Source of the DNA: Moorena sp. SS36440bin_2
GTDB lineage: Bacteria; Cyanobacteriota; Cyanobacteriia; Cyanobacteriales; Coleofasciculaceae
Assembly: GCA_011524395.1 (NCBI GenBank)
Contig: WTKN01000196.1
Location: 1 to 51,061 of the forward strand
DNA length: 51,061 nucleotides
Direction: 5' to 3'
The notes under the pieces were generated by a model. That model was not told the origin of the DNA. It worked only from the letters and a program-made list of their open reading frames with translations, and made no database searches. Below, one piece after another: positions 35,191 to 44,500 of this stretch; the first letter of the stretch is position 1, and each line of letters starts with the position of its first letter. The position numbers and the translations under genes are program-made.

Positions 35191-35284
35191 TGGATTGCTT
35201 AATGGAATTGCTTAATTAGATTGCTTAATGGAATTGCTTAATAAGTTGCTTGGCCAGAAATTGCTTAATAAGTTGCTTGGCCAG
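35191..35284. repeat. Imperfect tandem repeats of GGAATTGCTTAAT / AAGTTGCTTGGCCAG
   Basis: Several short alternating units directly upstream of the short DUF4278 gene. It is a minisatellite with no coding content. Confidence 0.7.
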
Positions 35285-35764
35285 GTGAGGAAATCTGTCT
35301 AAGAGTTAGAGAAGCTTGCCCCAGGTATCACTTTCTTGGATTCTCTACAGCTTATCTACTTCAGGACATCTGAGTTGAGAGCCACTGAGCCGACAGAGAC
35401 CTCAATGCTTATTTAATTCCAATTTTTAATTCTGTATCTATTTTGACACTTTTTTCGACAAAAGTCAAATGTTAAGAAAAAAAACAGAATTAGATCCTGT
35501 GCCGTACTTAAGGTTATACACTCTAGGCTCTAAGCTCTAGATTTTAGGCATGAGGCTCTAAACATCTAGACTAAGGGGGTTTTGACAAAGTTTGCGCTCG
35601 TCTTCCGCGCACCAAAGAAGGCTTCAACTACGTCTGTTGTCCCTAATACTCAAAAATTAACACCTGAGAATTAATACCTAAGAAATAATACTTAAAACTT
35701 AATATTTATAAAACTTAATATTTATAAAACTGTAAGGATATGCCCTAAGCGCACGCGTGCGCGA

Positions 35765-35807
35765 TCAGCTATCAGCTAAAGGCTGACTGCTGATCGCTGA
35801 TAGCTGA
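35765..35807. repeat. 12-bp inverted repeat (TCAGCTATCAGC)
   Basis: TCAGCTATCAGC at 35765-35776 and its exact inverse at 35796-35807, with a 19-nt spacer that itself contains further GCTGA pieces. It is preceded by a GCGCACGCGTGCGC palindrome. It is likely a dispersed intergenic repeat. No T-tract follows. Confidence 0.65.
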
Positions 35808-35986
35808 ATACTTACCTAAAACTTAATATCTAAAACTTAATACTTAGGCGCTCTGGAGTGGATATCAGGGAGTGGGGAATCCTCACGAGTACCCTTAGGG
35901 GTACTTTTATAGCCCCTCAGAGAAATAAAACTGGATTTGTGAAGAGATTGCTTGTATCTATACTCACGAAATCTTGGAGAACTTCT

Positions 35987-38557
35987 ATGATTAGGTGCAT
36001 CAAACAACCCACTTCCTCAGTGCTCAAGGTCTTTTTACTAGGCTGCTCATTGCTACTGCTGCCCTGTAGTCCTGCCTTAGCTCAAGGGTGTACTCAACCA
36101 GAGATTAAGACTAATATCGCCAAATTCAACGATATAAATAACACAACCGCTAAACAAGCTATAGTCGAATGTGGTCAAAAATCTGTCTATTTACTGATTC
36201 AAGCCCTGAAGACGGATAAATCTGCGGCAGTTCGGGAGGGAGCTGCTGTTGCTCTGTGGAGTATGGGAGAGGAAGCGGATCGAGCTGTGCCTTGGTTGAT
36301 TAAAGCTCTAAGGAACGATGACTCGGCGGCAGTTCGTGCCAAAGCAGCTTCTGCTCTGGGATTGATGGGAGAAGCATCTTATCAGGCTATCCCTGACCTG
36401 ATTGATGCACTTAAGGATGAATCTGCTGAAGTTCGTGCCAATGGTGCTTATGCCCTAGGGAATTTGGGAACGAAAACCCATGAGGCTGTACCTCAGCTCA
36501 TTGAAGTTCTGAGGAAAGATAAATCTGCTGAGGTTCGTGCTAATGCTGCTTATGCCCTAGGGAATAAAAGAGAGGCAGCCAAGTCAGCTGTACCTTACCT
36601 GATTGAAGCCCTAAAGGATGAAACATCCTTATTGGTTCGCAGGACTAGCGTCAATGCCTTAGAGCAGATTGCGGAGAAAACAAAAGATGTTGCTTCTCAG
36701 CTAATTGAGCAACTTAGGAAGGATAAATCTATTCTGATCCGGATTTACGCTACCGAGATACTAGGGGAAATTGGAGAGCCAACTAAGGATGCTCTGCCTC
36801 TATTAATTGAGTTGCTTAAGGATAACTCAGTCTATGTTCGCTATTATGCCGCCTCTGCTCTAGGAAAGATGGGAACGCAAGGGATTCAGGCTGTTCCTCA
36901 CTTAATAATCCTGTTGAAAGATGAATCTATCGATGTTCGCTATTCCGCCGCCTCTGCCCTTATCCAAATTGCTTCTAAGCTTGGGAAACACAAGAGTCAG
37001 CTCAGCAAAGTGCAATTGCAAACATCCATACTGCAATTTGAAACAGTTATCAAACGGCTAGAGCAAGACACCGATAAAATTTTCCACGATAGATGGATAG
37101 AAACCGTTCGTGGTGATCTTTATCATCTCCAGGAAGAACAGGATTCTCGTAGTTATCAGAAAATTTTTGGGCGAGGGGTGATTATCTGGCTAACTCATAT
37201 GCTATTTTGGTTCGGACTGATACTGGTTTATCCCAAATCCCCCCAAGTCCAAGCTATCTTCTTTTGGAATCCCTGGGTGCGGAAGTTTTTTGGACTGGGG
37301 TATGTGGGTATAGCCCTAACTTGGATTCCTTTTCTACGGTCCAAGTTATTTGCCCCCTTCCAGGAATCCTTGCTGTCAGATGTGGATTTAGAAAACTTTG
37401 ATGAACAAGCTTACTTTCCTGACTTGGAAGTCGAGCGGAAGGGAAAAAATATCATCCAACCCATTCAAGAAGCAATACCAGATCTGGAATTACCCATTGT
37501 CCTGGAAGGAGAATCAGGATTAGGGAAATCCATGTTTCTACGCCACTTAGTGAAATCATCTAAGCGGATCATCGTCTATTTACCTGCTGAGAAATGCGCT
37601 AATGGTGTGATCGAAGCAATTCAAGCAAAACTTCATGGATTCACCCAAGACTCTGGTTTCTTGCGAGACCTGATTTACAGTGATGCCCTTGATATCTGTA
37701 TTGATGGACTCAATGAAGTCACTCCAGACACACGAGCGATGATTACCAGTTTTGTAGAAAGTTACTTCAAGGGCAATATTATCATCGGAACCCAGTCTAT
37801 GGAGTGGCAGACCCCCTCCTCTGCTACGACCTATGTACTGCAACCATTAAAACCTAAGCAGATTGAGAAATTTTTACTATCCCGCTATCAAATTATGCCC
37901 CCAGATGCTCCCATCTCGGGTATAAGGTACAAACAAGCCTGCGAAAAGTATATTGACACCGTTTTACATGAGTACCAATCAGAAGAAGAACGGAAAGCTG
38001 TGCGTCGGATGCTGTCTAACCCGATGGACCTGACCATAGTGGCTCAGATGATAGCCTATGGGCAGAAACCAGACTTGCTGAATTTGCAGCAACAGCAGTA
38101 TCAATATATGGCTCAGGAGTATGAACAACTCTATCTGAGGAAATTTCCCCTAGAGGCATTTGCTGAAGCAGTTTACCAGATGCGCTTGCAAGACCAGGTA
38201 GCTATACCAGCTGACAAATGGTTTGAAGAACTGATTTGCATGGAACGCCACAAAATGGTGATTTGTCGTATATTTGTTGACCATGCAGGCAATGATCGAA
38301 GAGAATGGTACTTCCGCCACGACAAAATCCAGGACTTTTTCATCGTGCAGACGTTCCTAGGTGAGGGAAAAGATTTGCCAAACAACCATATCAGTGACCC
38401 TAGATTTCGCGGTGTGTACTTCCTCTTGGCAACTCTACTGCCGTGGAATGCTGCTTGGCACTTGCGGGAAACCTTAATTCAATACGCAGCGAATACTAAA
38501 GACCATACAGTTAGTGATACTTTTGTTCAACTGTTGTTGTCCCGACAAGCAGCATGA
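35987..38557 (+). CDS. HEAT-repeat membrane protein with P-loop NTPase (STAND/NACHT-like)
   Basis: 856 aa from the ATG at 35987, which has GGAGA seven bases upstream. Residues 1-33 look like a signal peptide (basic start, LLGCSLLLLP core, SPALAQ). About residues 55-325 contain seven or eight HEAT/PBS-lyase repeats of about 33 residues, each with an AVRxxAAxALGxxG core. A hydrophobic pair follows (about 398-416 and 432-450). The C-terminal half is a P-loop NTPase with Walker A GESGLGKS at 508-515 and Walker B ICIDGLNE near 570-576, similar in layout to NACHT/STAND ATPases. Such proteins act as sensors or in signalling and defence. Substrate and partner are unknown. No effector domain is visible and the gene stands alone. 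Confidence 0.8.
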   Translation: MIRCIKQPTSSVLKVFLLGCSLLLLPCSPALAQGCTQPEIKTNIAKFNDINNTTAKQAIVECGQKSVYLLIQALKTDKSAAVREGAAVALWSMGEEADRAVPWLIKALRNDDSAAVRAKAASALGLMGEASYQAIPDLIDALKDESAEVRANGAYALGNLGTKTHEAVPQLIEVLRKDKSAEVRANAAYALGNKREAAKSAVPYLIEALKDETSLLVRRTSVNALEQIAEKTKDVASQLIEQLRKDKSILIRIYATEILGEIGEPTKDALPLLIELLKDNSVYVRYYAASALGKMGTQGIQAVPHLIILLKDESIDVRYSAASALIQIASKLGKHKSQLSKVQLQTSILQFETVIKRLEQDTDKIFHDRWIETVRGDLYHLQEEQDSRSYQKIFGRGVIIWLTHMLFWFGLILVYPKSPQVQAIFFWNPWVRKFFGLGYVGIALTWIPFLRSKLFAPFQESLLSDVDLENFDEQAYFPDLEVERKGKNIIQPIQEAIPDLELPIVLEGESGLGKSMFLRHLVKSSKRIIVYLPAEKCANGVIEAIQAKLHGFTQDSGFLRDLIYSDALDICIDGLNEVTPDTRAMITSFVESYFKGNIIIGTQSMEWQTPSSATTYVLQPLKPKQIEKFLLSRYQIMPPDAPISGIRYKQACEKYIDTVLHEYQSEEERKAVRRMLSNPMDLTIVAQMIAYGQKPDLLNLQQQQYQYMAQEYEQLYLRKFPLEAFAEAVYQMRLQDQVAIPADKWFEELICMERHKMVICRIFVDHAGNDRREWYFRHDKIQDFFIVQTFLGEGKDLPNNHISDPRFRGVYFLLATLLPWNAAWHLRETLIQYAANTKDHTVSDTFVQLLLSRQAA

Positions 38558-38586
38558 TCTGTATGATCTGTTGTTGGTTGTTGGTC

Positions 38587-38720
38587 AGAATGAAGAATTA
38601 AGAATGCAGAATGCAGAATGCAGAATGAAGAATTAAGAATGCAGAATGCAGAATGCAGAATTAAGAATTAAGAATTAAGAATTAAGAATTAAGAATTAAG
38701 AATTAAGAATTCTAAATTCT
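38587..38720. repeat. AGAATTA / GCAGAAT minisatellite
   Basis: Alternating 7-bp units (GCAGAAT and AGAATTA) fill most of the 177-bp gap between two convergent genes. No terminator hairpin is evident apart from AAGAATTCTAAATTCT. Confidence 0.85.
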
Positions 38721-38734
38721 AAGAAGGTTGAAGG

Positions 38735-39676
38735 TTAAGGGTTCTGATAAAAGCCAAGTACTCTCTGGACATAGTCAGCAGTTGCGCCAGTGTTGCAGCC
38801 AGAGGGGTTTCCTGTCATCCACCAACAGGCGGCACGGCGAACAGCCATCATTTCATTGTTGCCAGTATCTCTAAATTCAATTTCTAGTTCCCGTCTGATG
38901 ATGCAAGCCACAACATTGCGTGCTGTGGTCGGGTCGGCTTCAAATTGTGCAGGTGTCATGGCCTGTCCTGCACATTGGGATGTCCAGCTCGGGATAATGG
39001 CAGGTAAAACTTGCCAGTCGCTGTACATGCCATCATTCGGGCGATTGGGTGGTGCCGAAAGCCGCAGTGCTTCTACAAGAGCGTTGACTTGCGGGTCAAG
39101 AGCGTTGACTTGCGGGTCAAGAGCGTTGACTTGCTCATCCTCTACTTGTCCGAATACTGGTATAGACGACGGTATAGACGACGGTATAGACGACCTATGG
39201 TGCTGCTGATAAAAGCCCATTACTTTCTCCACATAGTCACCAGTTCGGCCAGTGTTGCAGCCAGAGGGGTTTCCTGTCATCCACCAACAGGCGGCACGGC
39301 GAACAGCCATCATTTCATTGTTGCCAGTATCTCTAAATTCAATTTCTAGTTCCCGTCTGATGATGCAAGCCACAACATTGCGTGCTGTGGTCGGGTCGGC
39401 TTCAAATTGTGCAGGTGTCATGGCCTGTCCTGCACATTGGGATGTCCAGCTCGGGATAATGGCAGGTAAAACTTGCCAGTCGCTGTACATGCCATCATTC
39501 GGGCGATTGGGTGGTGCCGAAAGCCGCAGTGCTTCTACAAGAGCGTTGACGTGTTTATCCTCTACCTGTGCTGATACTGGTATTGCCCACAACCCCACAC
39601 TCACTATTATTCCGGTCAAGAGCAGATTTTGAACTTGATTGATTACTTTATTGGTTACATATAATAAAGTGATCAT
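38735..39676 (-). CDS. Exported protein with two identical domains
   Basis: 313 aa. A signal peptide (VTNKVINQVQ, then a hydrophobic LLLTGIIVSVGLWAI core, with VSAQ near residue 37) directs export. Two domains of about 110 residues follow, both reading NALVEALRLSAPPNRPNDGM onward and ending in GFYQ. Each has three conserved Cys, in SQCAG, VVACIIRRE and AACWWM plus GCNTG, which suggests disulphides. I do not recognise the domain. The duplicated DNA is identical over 303 bp, so the duplication is recent. The linker contains three SSIP copies and VNALDPQ repeats encoded by 12-bp and 21-bp minisatellites. Function is unknown; likely periplasmic or secreted. Confidence 0.75.
   Translation of the reverse strand: MITLLYVTNKVINQVQNLLLTGIIVSVGLWAIPVSAQVEDKHVNALVEALRLSAPPNRPNDGMYSDWQVLPAIIPSWTSQCAGQAMTPAQFEADPTTARNVVACIIRRELEIEFRDTGNNEMMAVRRAACWWMTGNPSGCNTGRTGDYVEKVMGFYQQHHRSSIPSSIPSSIPVFGQVEDEQVNALDPQVNALDPQVNALVEALRLSAPPNRPNDGMYSDWQVLPAIIPSWTSQCAGQAMTPAQFEADPTTARNVVACIIRRELEIEFRDTGNNEMMAVRRAACWWMTGNPSGCNTGATADYVQRVLGFYQNP
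38786..39088. repeat. 303-bp direct repeat, copy 1
   Basis: Identical by eye to 39248-39550, offset 462 bp, inside one gene and in frame. Divergence begins abruptly at both boundaries. Confidence 0.9.
39079..39194. repeat. In-frame 21-bp and 12-bp minisatellites in the linker
   Basis: Two perfect copies and a third partial copy of GAGCGTTGACTTGCGGGTCAA-type 21-mers begin at 39079. Three perfect copies of GGTATAGACGAC occupy 39159-39194. Both unit lengths are multiples of three and so preserve the reading frame. Confidence 0.9.
39248..39550. repeat. 303-bp direct repeat, copy 2
   Basis: Second copy of the repeat at 38786-39088, encoding the N-terminal of the two identical protein domains. 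Confidence 0.9.
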
Positions 39677-39851
39677 TTTCAGATTGATTTTATATCTAAA
39701 ATTAACTGAACTAAGAATGCCACTGATCGCTACAGTTGGTCGCTACAGTGATCAGTGAACGATGAACGATTAATTATTAATAATGAATACCCCCATGCTA
39801 GGAGCTAGGGGCTTCTACTGTAAAAACGATTAATACAAAACTATGTGTCTA

Positions 39852-40024
39852 TAGCGTTTTTATATGGGTTGTAAACATAAGTATTGCAGTAATTGACTTG
39901 CCTAAACTAGGCAAAAGGCAATAGGAACCCACCCCTAACCCCTCCCAGGAGGGGACAGTGATCCAGAGTTTTGTTTAAAAATAAAAGAAAAATTATCAGG
40001 TTTACATCTCATTTGTAAACGTTA
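39852..40024. mobile_element. 173-bp MITE with TA duplication
   Basis: Flanked by TA at 39850-39851 and 40025-40026. The ends read TAGCGTTTTTATATGGGTTG then TAAAC, and on the other strand TAACGTTTACAAATGAGATG then TAAAC. That is about 18 of 25 matching. It is the same length-20 spacing as the IS630-derived family, but with TAAAC instead of AGGTA inside. The interior carries a GGAGGGG-type palindrome (CCTCCCAGGAGGGG). Confidence 0.7.
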
Positions 40025-40075
40025 TATTATATACTGATTATTTGTTCATCATTCCTAAGACATAGTTCCTTAGAC

Positions 40076-40177
40076 TTAAGGAATTTTTGAGAATAATTCG
40101 ATGATGATAGGGGCTGTGAACAATAGAGCAATATCTAAAATCGTGATGGCTGCAAAGCGTATTTGTTGAGTATTCAT
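40076..40177 (-). CDS. Possible 33-aa single-span membrane peptide
   Basis: An ATG-started frame reads MNTQQIRFAAITILDIALLF then TAPIIIELFSKIP. It has one continuous hydrophobic span of about 20 residues, typical of small membrane peptides. There is no strong ribosome binding site and I do not recognise it as any known photosystem or cytochrome small subunit. It could be chance. Conservation across relatives would decide. Confidence 0.2.
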   Translation of the reverse strand: MNTQQIRFAAITILDIALLFTAPIIIELFSKIP

Positions 40178-41028
40178 GATGCACCGTTTCGTTGAGTATT
40201 AACAGCTGACTTAAAAATGCTAGCGGTAACTTAAATCCATTTCATCGGTTTAGATCACGCAAGACTGTGATTTAGGACAACGCCTTTTTGTGATATTGAT
40301 CACTAGTTTTACTGAAAATCCTCTAAACCGTCATTTATAAAGAAAAGATTAAATGGCTGTAGGGCGCGTGATAGCGTAGACTATTGCTAATTTTTTATTA
40401 GTGACAAAACTAAAATTAGCCCCAAAAGCATTAGATTAAATAGGTGCGTTAAAAATTATTAACGCACCCAAATAATTTAATATTTATTTTATAAATCAGC
40501 TCTAAGTTTCTGATTTTTTATCAGATTTTGTTAGGTATTGTTTGTTAACAGTACTATGCAGTAGACTATCAACAAACAACCGATTGTATCAATTCCATTG
40601 AATCACTTCCAAAATAATCCCTGGATAGCTGGTGATGAAGAATAGTTGATGGAGAATCGTAAACTACCAATTACCAATTACCAATTACCAACTATCACTT
40701 ACCAACTATTAATGAAGCTCTCCTCACCTGGCAAGCCGTTCGCGTAGCGTCGGGCTTTGCCCGAAGTGGGGGTGTCTTATGCTAAGTAGGTGCAATATCT
40801 TCAGCCTATCTTTTTTTGTCACTTGTCTCAATCCCTCTGCCCATCTAGTCTACAGGCGACAATGTCGCCCCGCAAAGCCATCAAGTTATTAATTAAAGAC
40901 AGTAATTAATAAATATTGGGAAAACTTAATTATAATAAATAAAAGTTTTTTTTACTAAAAATTAGAGCTATATTCCTTACACTGGTTGCTTTATAACTAT
41001 TTTCGTTCCACCCCCCCCCAAAATAGTG

Positions 41029-41057
41029 TTGACTTAATCAAATAATAATGATAAATT
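41029..41057 (+). promoter_or_regulatory. Candidate promoter for the PKS/NRPS operon
   Basis: TTGACT, 17 bases, TAAATT: five of six and four of six matches to the sigma-70 consensus with ideal spacing. It lies about 490 bp before the PKS start, implying a long untranslated leader. AT-rich sequence makes chance matches likely. Confidence 0.3.
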
Positions 41058-41545
41058 ACCAAAGGTTATTAAGCAGACTAGTTAGATAGGCTAGGGTCAA
41101 AACAGATGAAATCCATCAGAATAAAGCTCAAACTTAATAACAAACAGAAAAACATGATGGCTCAACACCCAGGAGCATATGATGTTTAAATTGGGGTTTA
41201 AATTTGTGTAATATCGAGAGTTAAACCCAATTATAAGGAGCAGAAAATGCGGTAGGCTTGACTTCAATGCCTGTGTTTTAGTAACCGCCGAAGGTCTCAG
41301 GGTCATCAGTAATTAAACAGCATCAGAAGGTCACATTATGTGGCGCTTTGTATCAGTTTTGTGGAGCATTGTAAATGTGATTTTATTCGGAATGTCAAAC
41401 TGCACTTGTAGGGGGGGTAAGTGTTTGTTGGACACCAACAAGATACATTATTATTTCATATACTTACACTACAATTAGTTAGTCCCTTGACGTAATTTCT
41501 GAATAATTGCAGATTGCTATTTGCATATAACTGGAAGTTTTAAAA

Positions 41546-44500
41546 ATGAAAAATACAAATAAAGAACCAATAGCAATTATTGGAATGGGATGTCGTTTCC
41601 CAGGAGCTAAAAATCCAGAAGCATTTTGGGAATTATTATGCAATGGTGTAGACGCAATTACCGAAGTGCCAGCTTCTCGGTGGGATAACGAATTATTTTA
41701 TGACCCCGACATCTCCAAGCCAGGTAAAACGAACAGTCGGTGGGGTGGCTTTCTAGAGCAAGTAGATCGATTTGACCCGAATTTTTTTGGTATTTCTCCC
41801 CGAGAAACCCAAACCATGGACCCCCAACAACGGCTATTGCTGGAACTAGCTTGGGAAGCCTTAGAAGACGCAGGACAACCACCAGCAGAATTGGCAGGTA
41901 CACCCACAGGGGTATTCATGGGGGTATCAAGCTTCGACTACTATGAACTCATCGCCCAAAATCCCAGTAACTTTAGTACCTATACAGGCACAGGTAACTT
42001 AAATTGTATTAACGCCAATCGCCTCTCATACTTTTTCGACTTCCATGGACCGAGCATGGCCATAGATACGGCCTGTTCCTCATCCCTGGTAGCAGTACAC
42101 TTAGCTTGCCAAAGCCTGTGGAGTGGAGAATCTAGCCTAGCTTTGGTGGGAGGGGTACATATGGTGACATCGCCGTGGATGTCGGTAGCCTATGCCCAAG
42201 GAGGATTTATGGCTGCTGACGGTAGGTGTAAAACCTTTGATGCCAAAGCTGATGGTTATGTCCGCAGTGAGGGGGCAGGGTTAGTGATACTCAAACCACT
42301 ATCTCAAGCCCTGGCTAATAAAGACCGCATCTATGCCTTAGTCAAGGGAAGCGCAGTTAACCAAGATGGATACAGCAACGGGCTAACAGCCCCCAATCCC
42401 TTAGCACAGGAAGCGGTGTTACGGGCAGCATACAAAAATGCAGGTATTTCACCAGGAGATGTGCAGTATATAGAAGCCCACGGAACCGGAACAAAACTGG
42501 GAGACCCGATGGAGATGAAAGCCTTAGGAGCAGTGCTATCTCAAGATCGTGCTCCTGGTGACTACTGTGCAGTGGGTTCAGCAAAAACCAATATTGGGCA
42601 TTTAGAAGCACCAGCAGGTATTGCCGGATTAATTAAAGTAGCACTGTCACTTTACTATCGCCAGATTCCACCAAGTCTAAATTTCACAGAGCCGAATCCT
42701 TATATCAAGTTTGACGAAATACCATTGCGAGTACAGGAAACTCTGACACCTTGGCCAGAAAAATCAATGCCAGCGTACGCAGGTGTGAGTTCCTTTGGTT
42801 TTGGTGGCACTAACTCCCATGTGGTGTTGGCAGAAGTAGAGAACAAGGAACTCTTAAGAGGGAACCCACCCCCAACCCCTCCCAAGGAGGGGAGCACGGA
42901 AGAAAAACCCAAAGAACGTCCAGTGCATCTGCTAACGCTCTCAGCAAAAACACAAGAAGCTCTAGAGCAGTTAGTGACCGGTTATGAGAACCACCTGAAA
43001 AAACATTCAGAATTGGCCATAGGAGATGTTTGTTATACAGCCAATGTGGGGCGTACGCATTTCCAATATCGCCTCGCTGTTGTCACCCAATCGACAAAGC
43101 AGTTACAGGAACAATTAAAGGGTGCGGCAGAAGCAGAGGAAACACCAGGAGTTCTGAAGGGTCAAAAGATTGGTCGCAAGCGTCCTAAGGTAGCCTTCCT
43201 CTTCACCGGTCAAGGTTCTCAGTATGTAAATATGGGACGGCAATTGTATGAAACTCAACCTACTTTTCGTCAAGCTTTAAATAAATGTGATCAAATCCTA
43301 CGTCCGTATCTGGAAAATCCCCTCAATGAAGTTCTTTATCCTCAAGAAGGACAAAACTCAAGTTCGTCTTTCCTAGACCAAAGTGCTTATACCCAACCGG
43401 CTCTGTTTGCTGTTGAATATGCCCTCACCAAGTTATGGGAATCTTGGGGTATTAAGCCTAAGATGGTGATGGGTCATAGTGTGGGAGAATATGTGGCAGC
43501 TTGTATTGCAGGAGTTTTCAGTCTTGAAGACGGACTGAAGTTAATTGCCATGCGTGGCAGGTTAATGCAGCAGTTGCCTGCTGGTGGCAAGATGGTATCG
43601 TTGTTGGCGTCGGAGGAGCGGGTCAAAAAGGCGATCGCGGACTATAGTTCCCAAGAGGGGTATAAGAAGCCTGCTGTAAGCATTGCTGCCATCAATGGAC
43701 CGGAAAGTATCGTGATTTCTGGTGAGAGTGAAGCGATCGCAGCTATTTGCAGTAAGTTAGAAGCTCTGGGAGTAAAAACCAAACCGCTACAGGTTTCCCA
43801 TGCTTTCCATTCCCCTCTGATGGAACCGATGTTGGCAGAATTTGAAGCTGTAGCCAAAGAAATAACCTATAGTCAGCCTAAAATACCACTAATATCAAAT
43901 GTCACTGGTGAAAAAGTAGGTGCGGAAATTGCTACTGCTGAATATTGGGTTCGTCATGTGCGACAACCAGTGAGATTTGCCCAGAGTATGAAAACTCTAA
44001 ATGAGCAAGGGTATGAACTATTTCTAGAAATTGGACCCAAACCAATATTACTGGGAATGGGAAGGCAATGTGTACCAGACGATGTGGGAGTATGGTTGCC
44101 GTCATTGCGTCCGGGAGTAGAAGAATGGCAACAGATGTTGGAAAGTTTGGGAAAGTTATATGTGAAAGGTGTGAAGGTAGATTGGTCAGGATTTGATAAA
44201 GATTATGTTGGTCATAAAGTTGCATTGCCGACATATCCATTTCAGCGAGAAAGGTATTGGTTAGAAACTAATAATGGTCTTCCGAAAAAACAGTATTTGT
44301 CAACAAGCCAAGCTATCCACCCCCTATTAGGTCAAAAACTCAATTGTGCGAGTGAACAACAAATTTTTCAGTCAGTATTAGGGGAAGTATCCCCAGCCTA
44401 CCTCAGCCACCATAGAGTATTTGATAAAGCATTATTTCCCACGACTGCCTATTTAGAAATGGCTACAGCAGCCGGAAACTACCAATTTAGAAATCGCAAT

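Larger units (their letters stand above)
35173..35986. other. Repeat-rich intergenic region before the HEAT/NTPase gene
   Basis: About 810 bp. GGAATTGCTTAAT-type repeats occur at 35191-35284, ACTTAATATTTATAAA repeats at about 35690-35730 and a 12-bp inverted repeat at 35765-35807. It also carries AACTTAATA copies up to the gene. No coding potential stands out. Confidence 0.6.
39677..41545. other. 1.9-kb non-coding region upstream of the PKS
   Basis: No gene of normal size is supportable. It contains a 173-bp MITE (39852-40024), a possible 33-codon membrane peptide gene (40076-40177) and AACTATTACCAATTACCA-type repeats near 40670-40710. It also holds a GCGTAGCGT-type repeat at about 40742, a run of C at 41011-41019 and a promoter-like pair at 41029-41057. 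Long leaders of this kind are common before cyanobacterial PKS/NRPS operons. Confidence 0.55.

Noticed and set aside
38790..39632. Forward open frames opposite the duplicated exported protein (two identical MLQPEGFPVIHQQ starts)
   Set aside because: They are the antisense of the 303-bp duplicated block and have no ribosome binding site or domain. The minus-strand frame has the signal peptide.
41097..41306. 69-aa minus-strand frame upstream of the PKS
   Set aside because: No domain, no ribosome binding site and composition like random AT-rich sequence.
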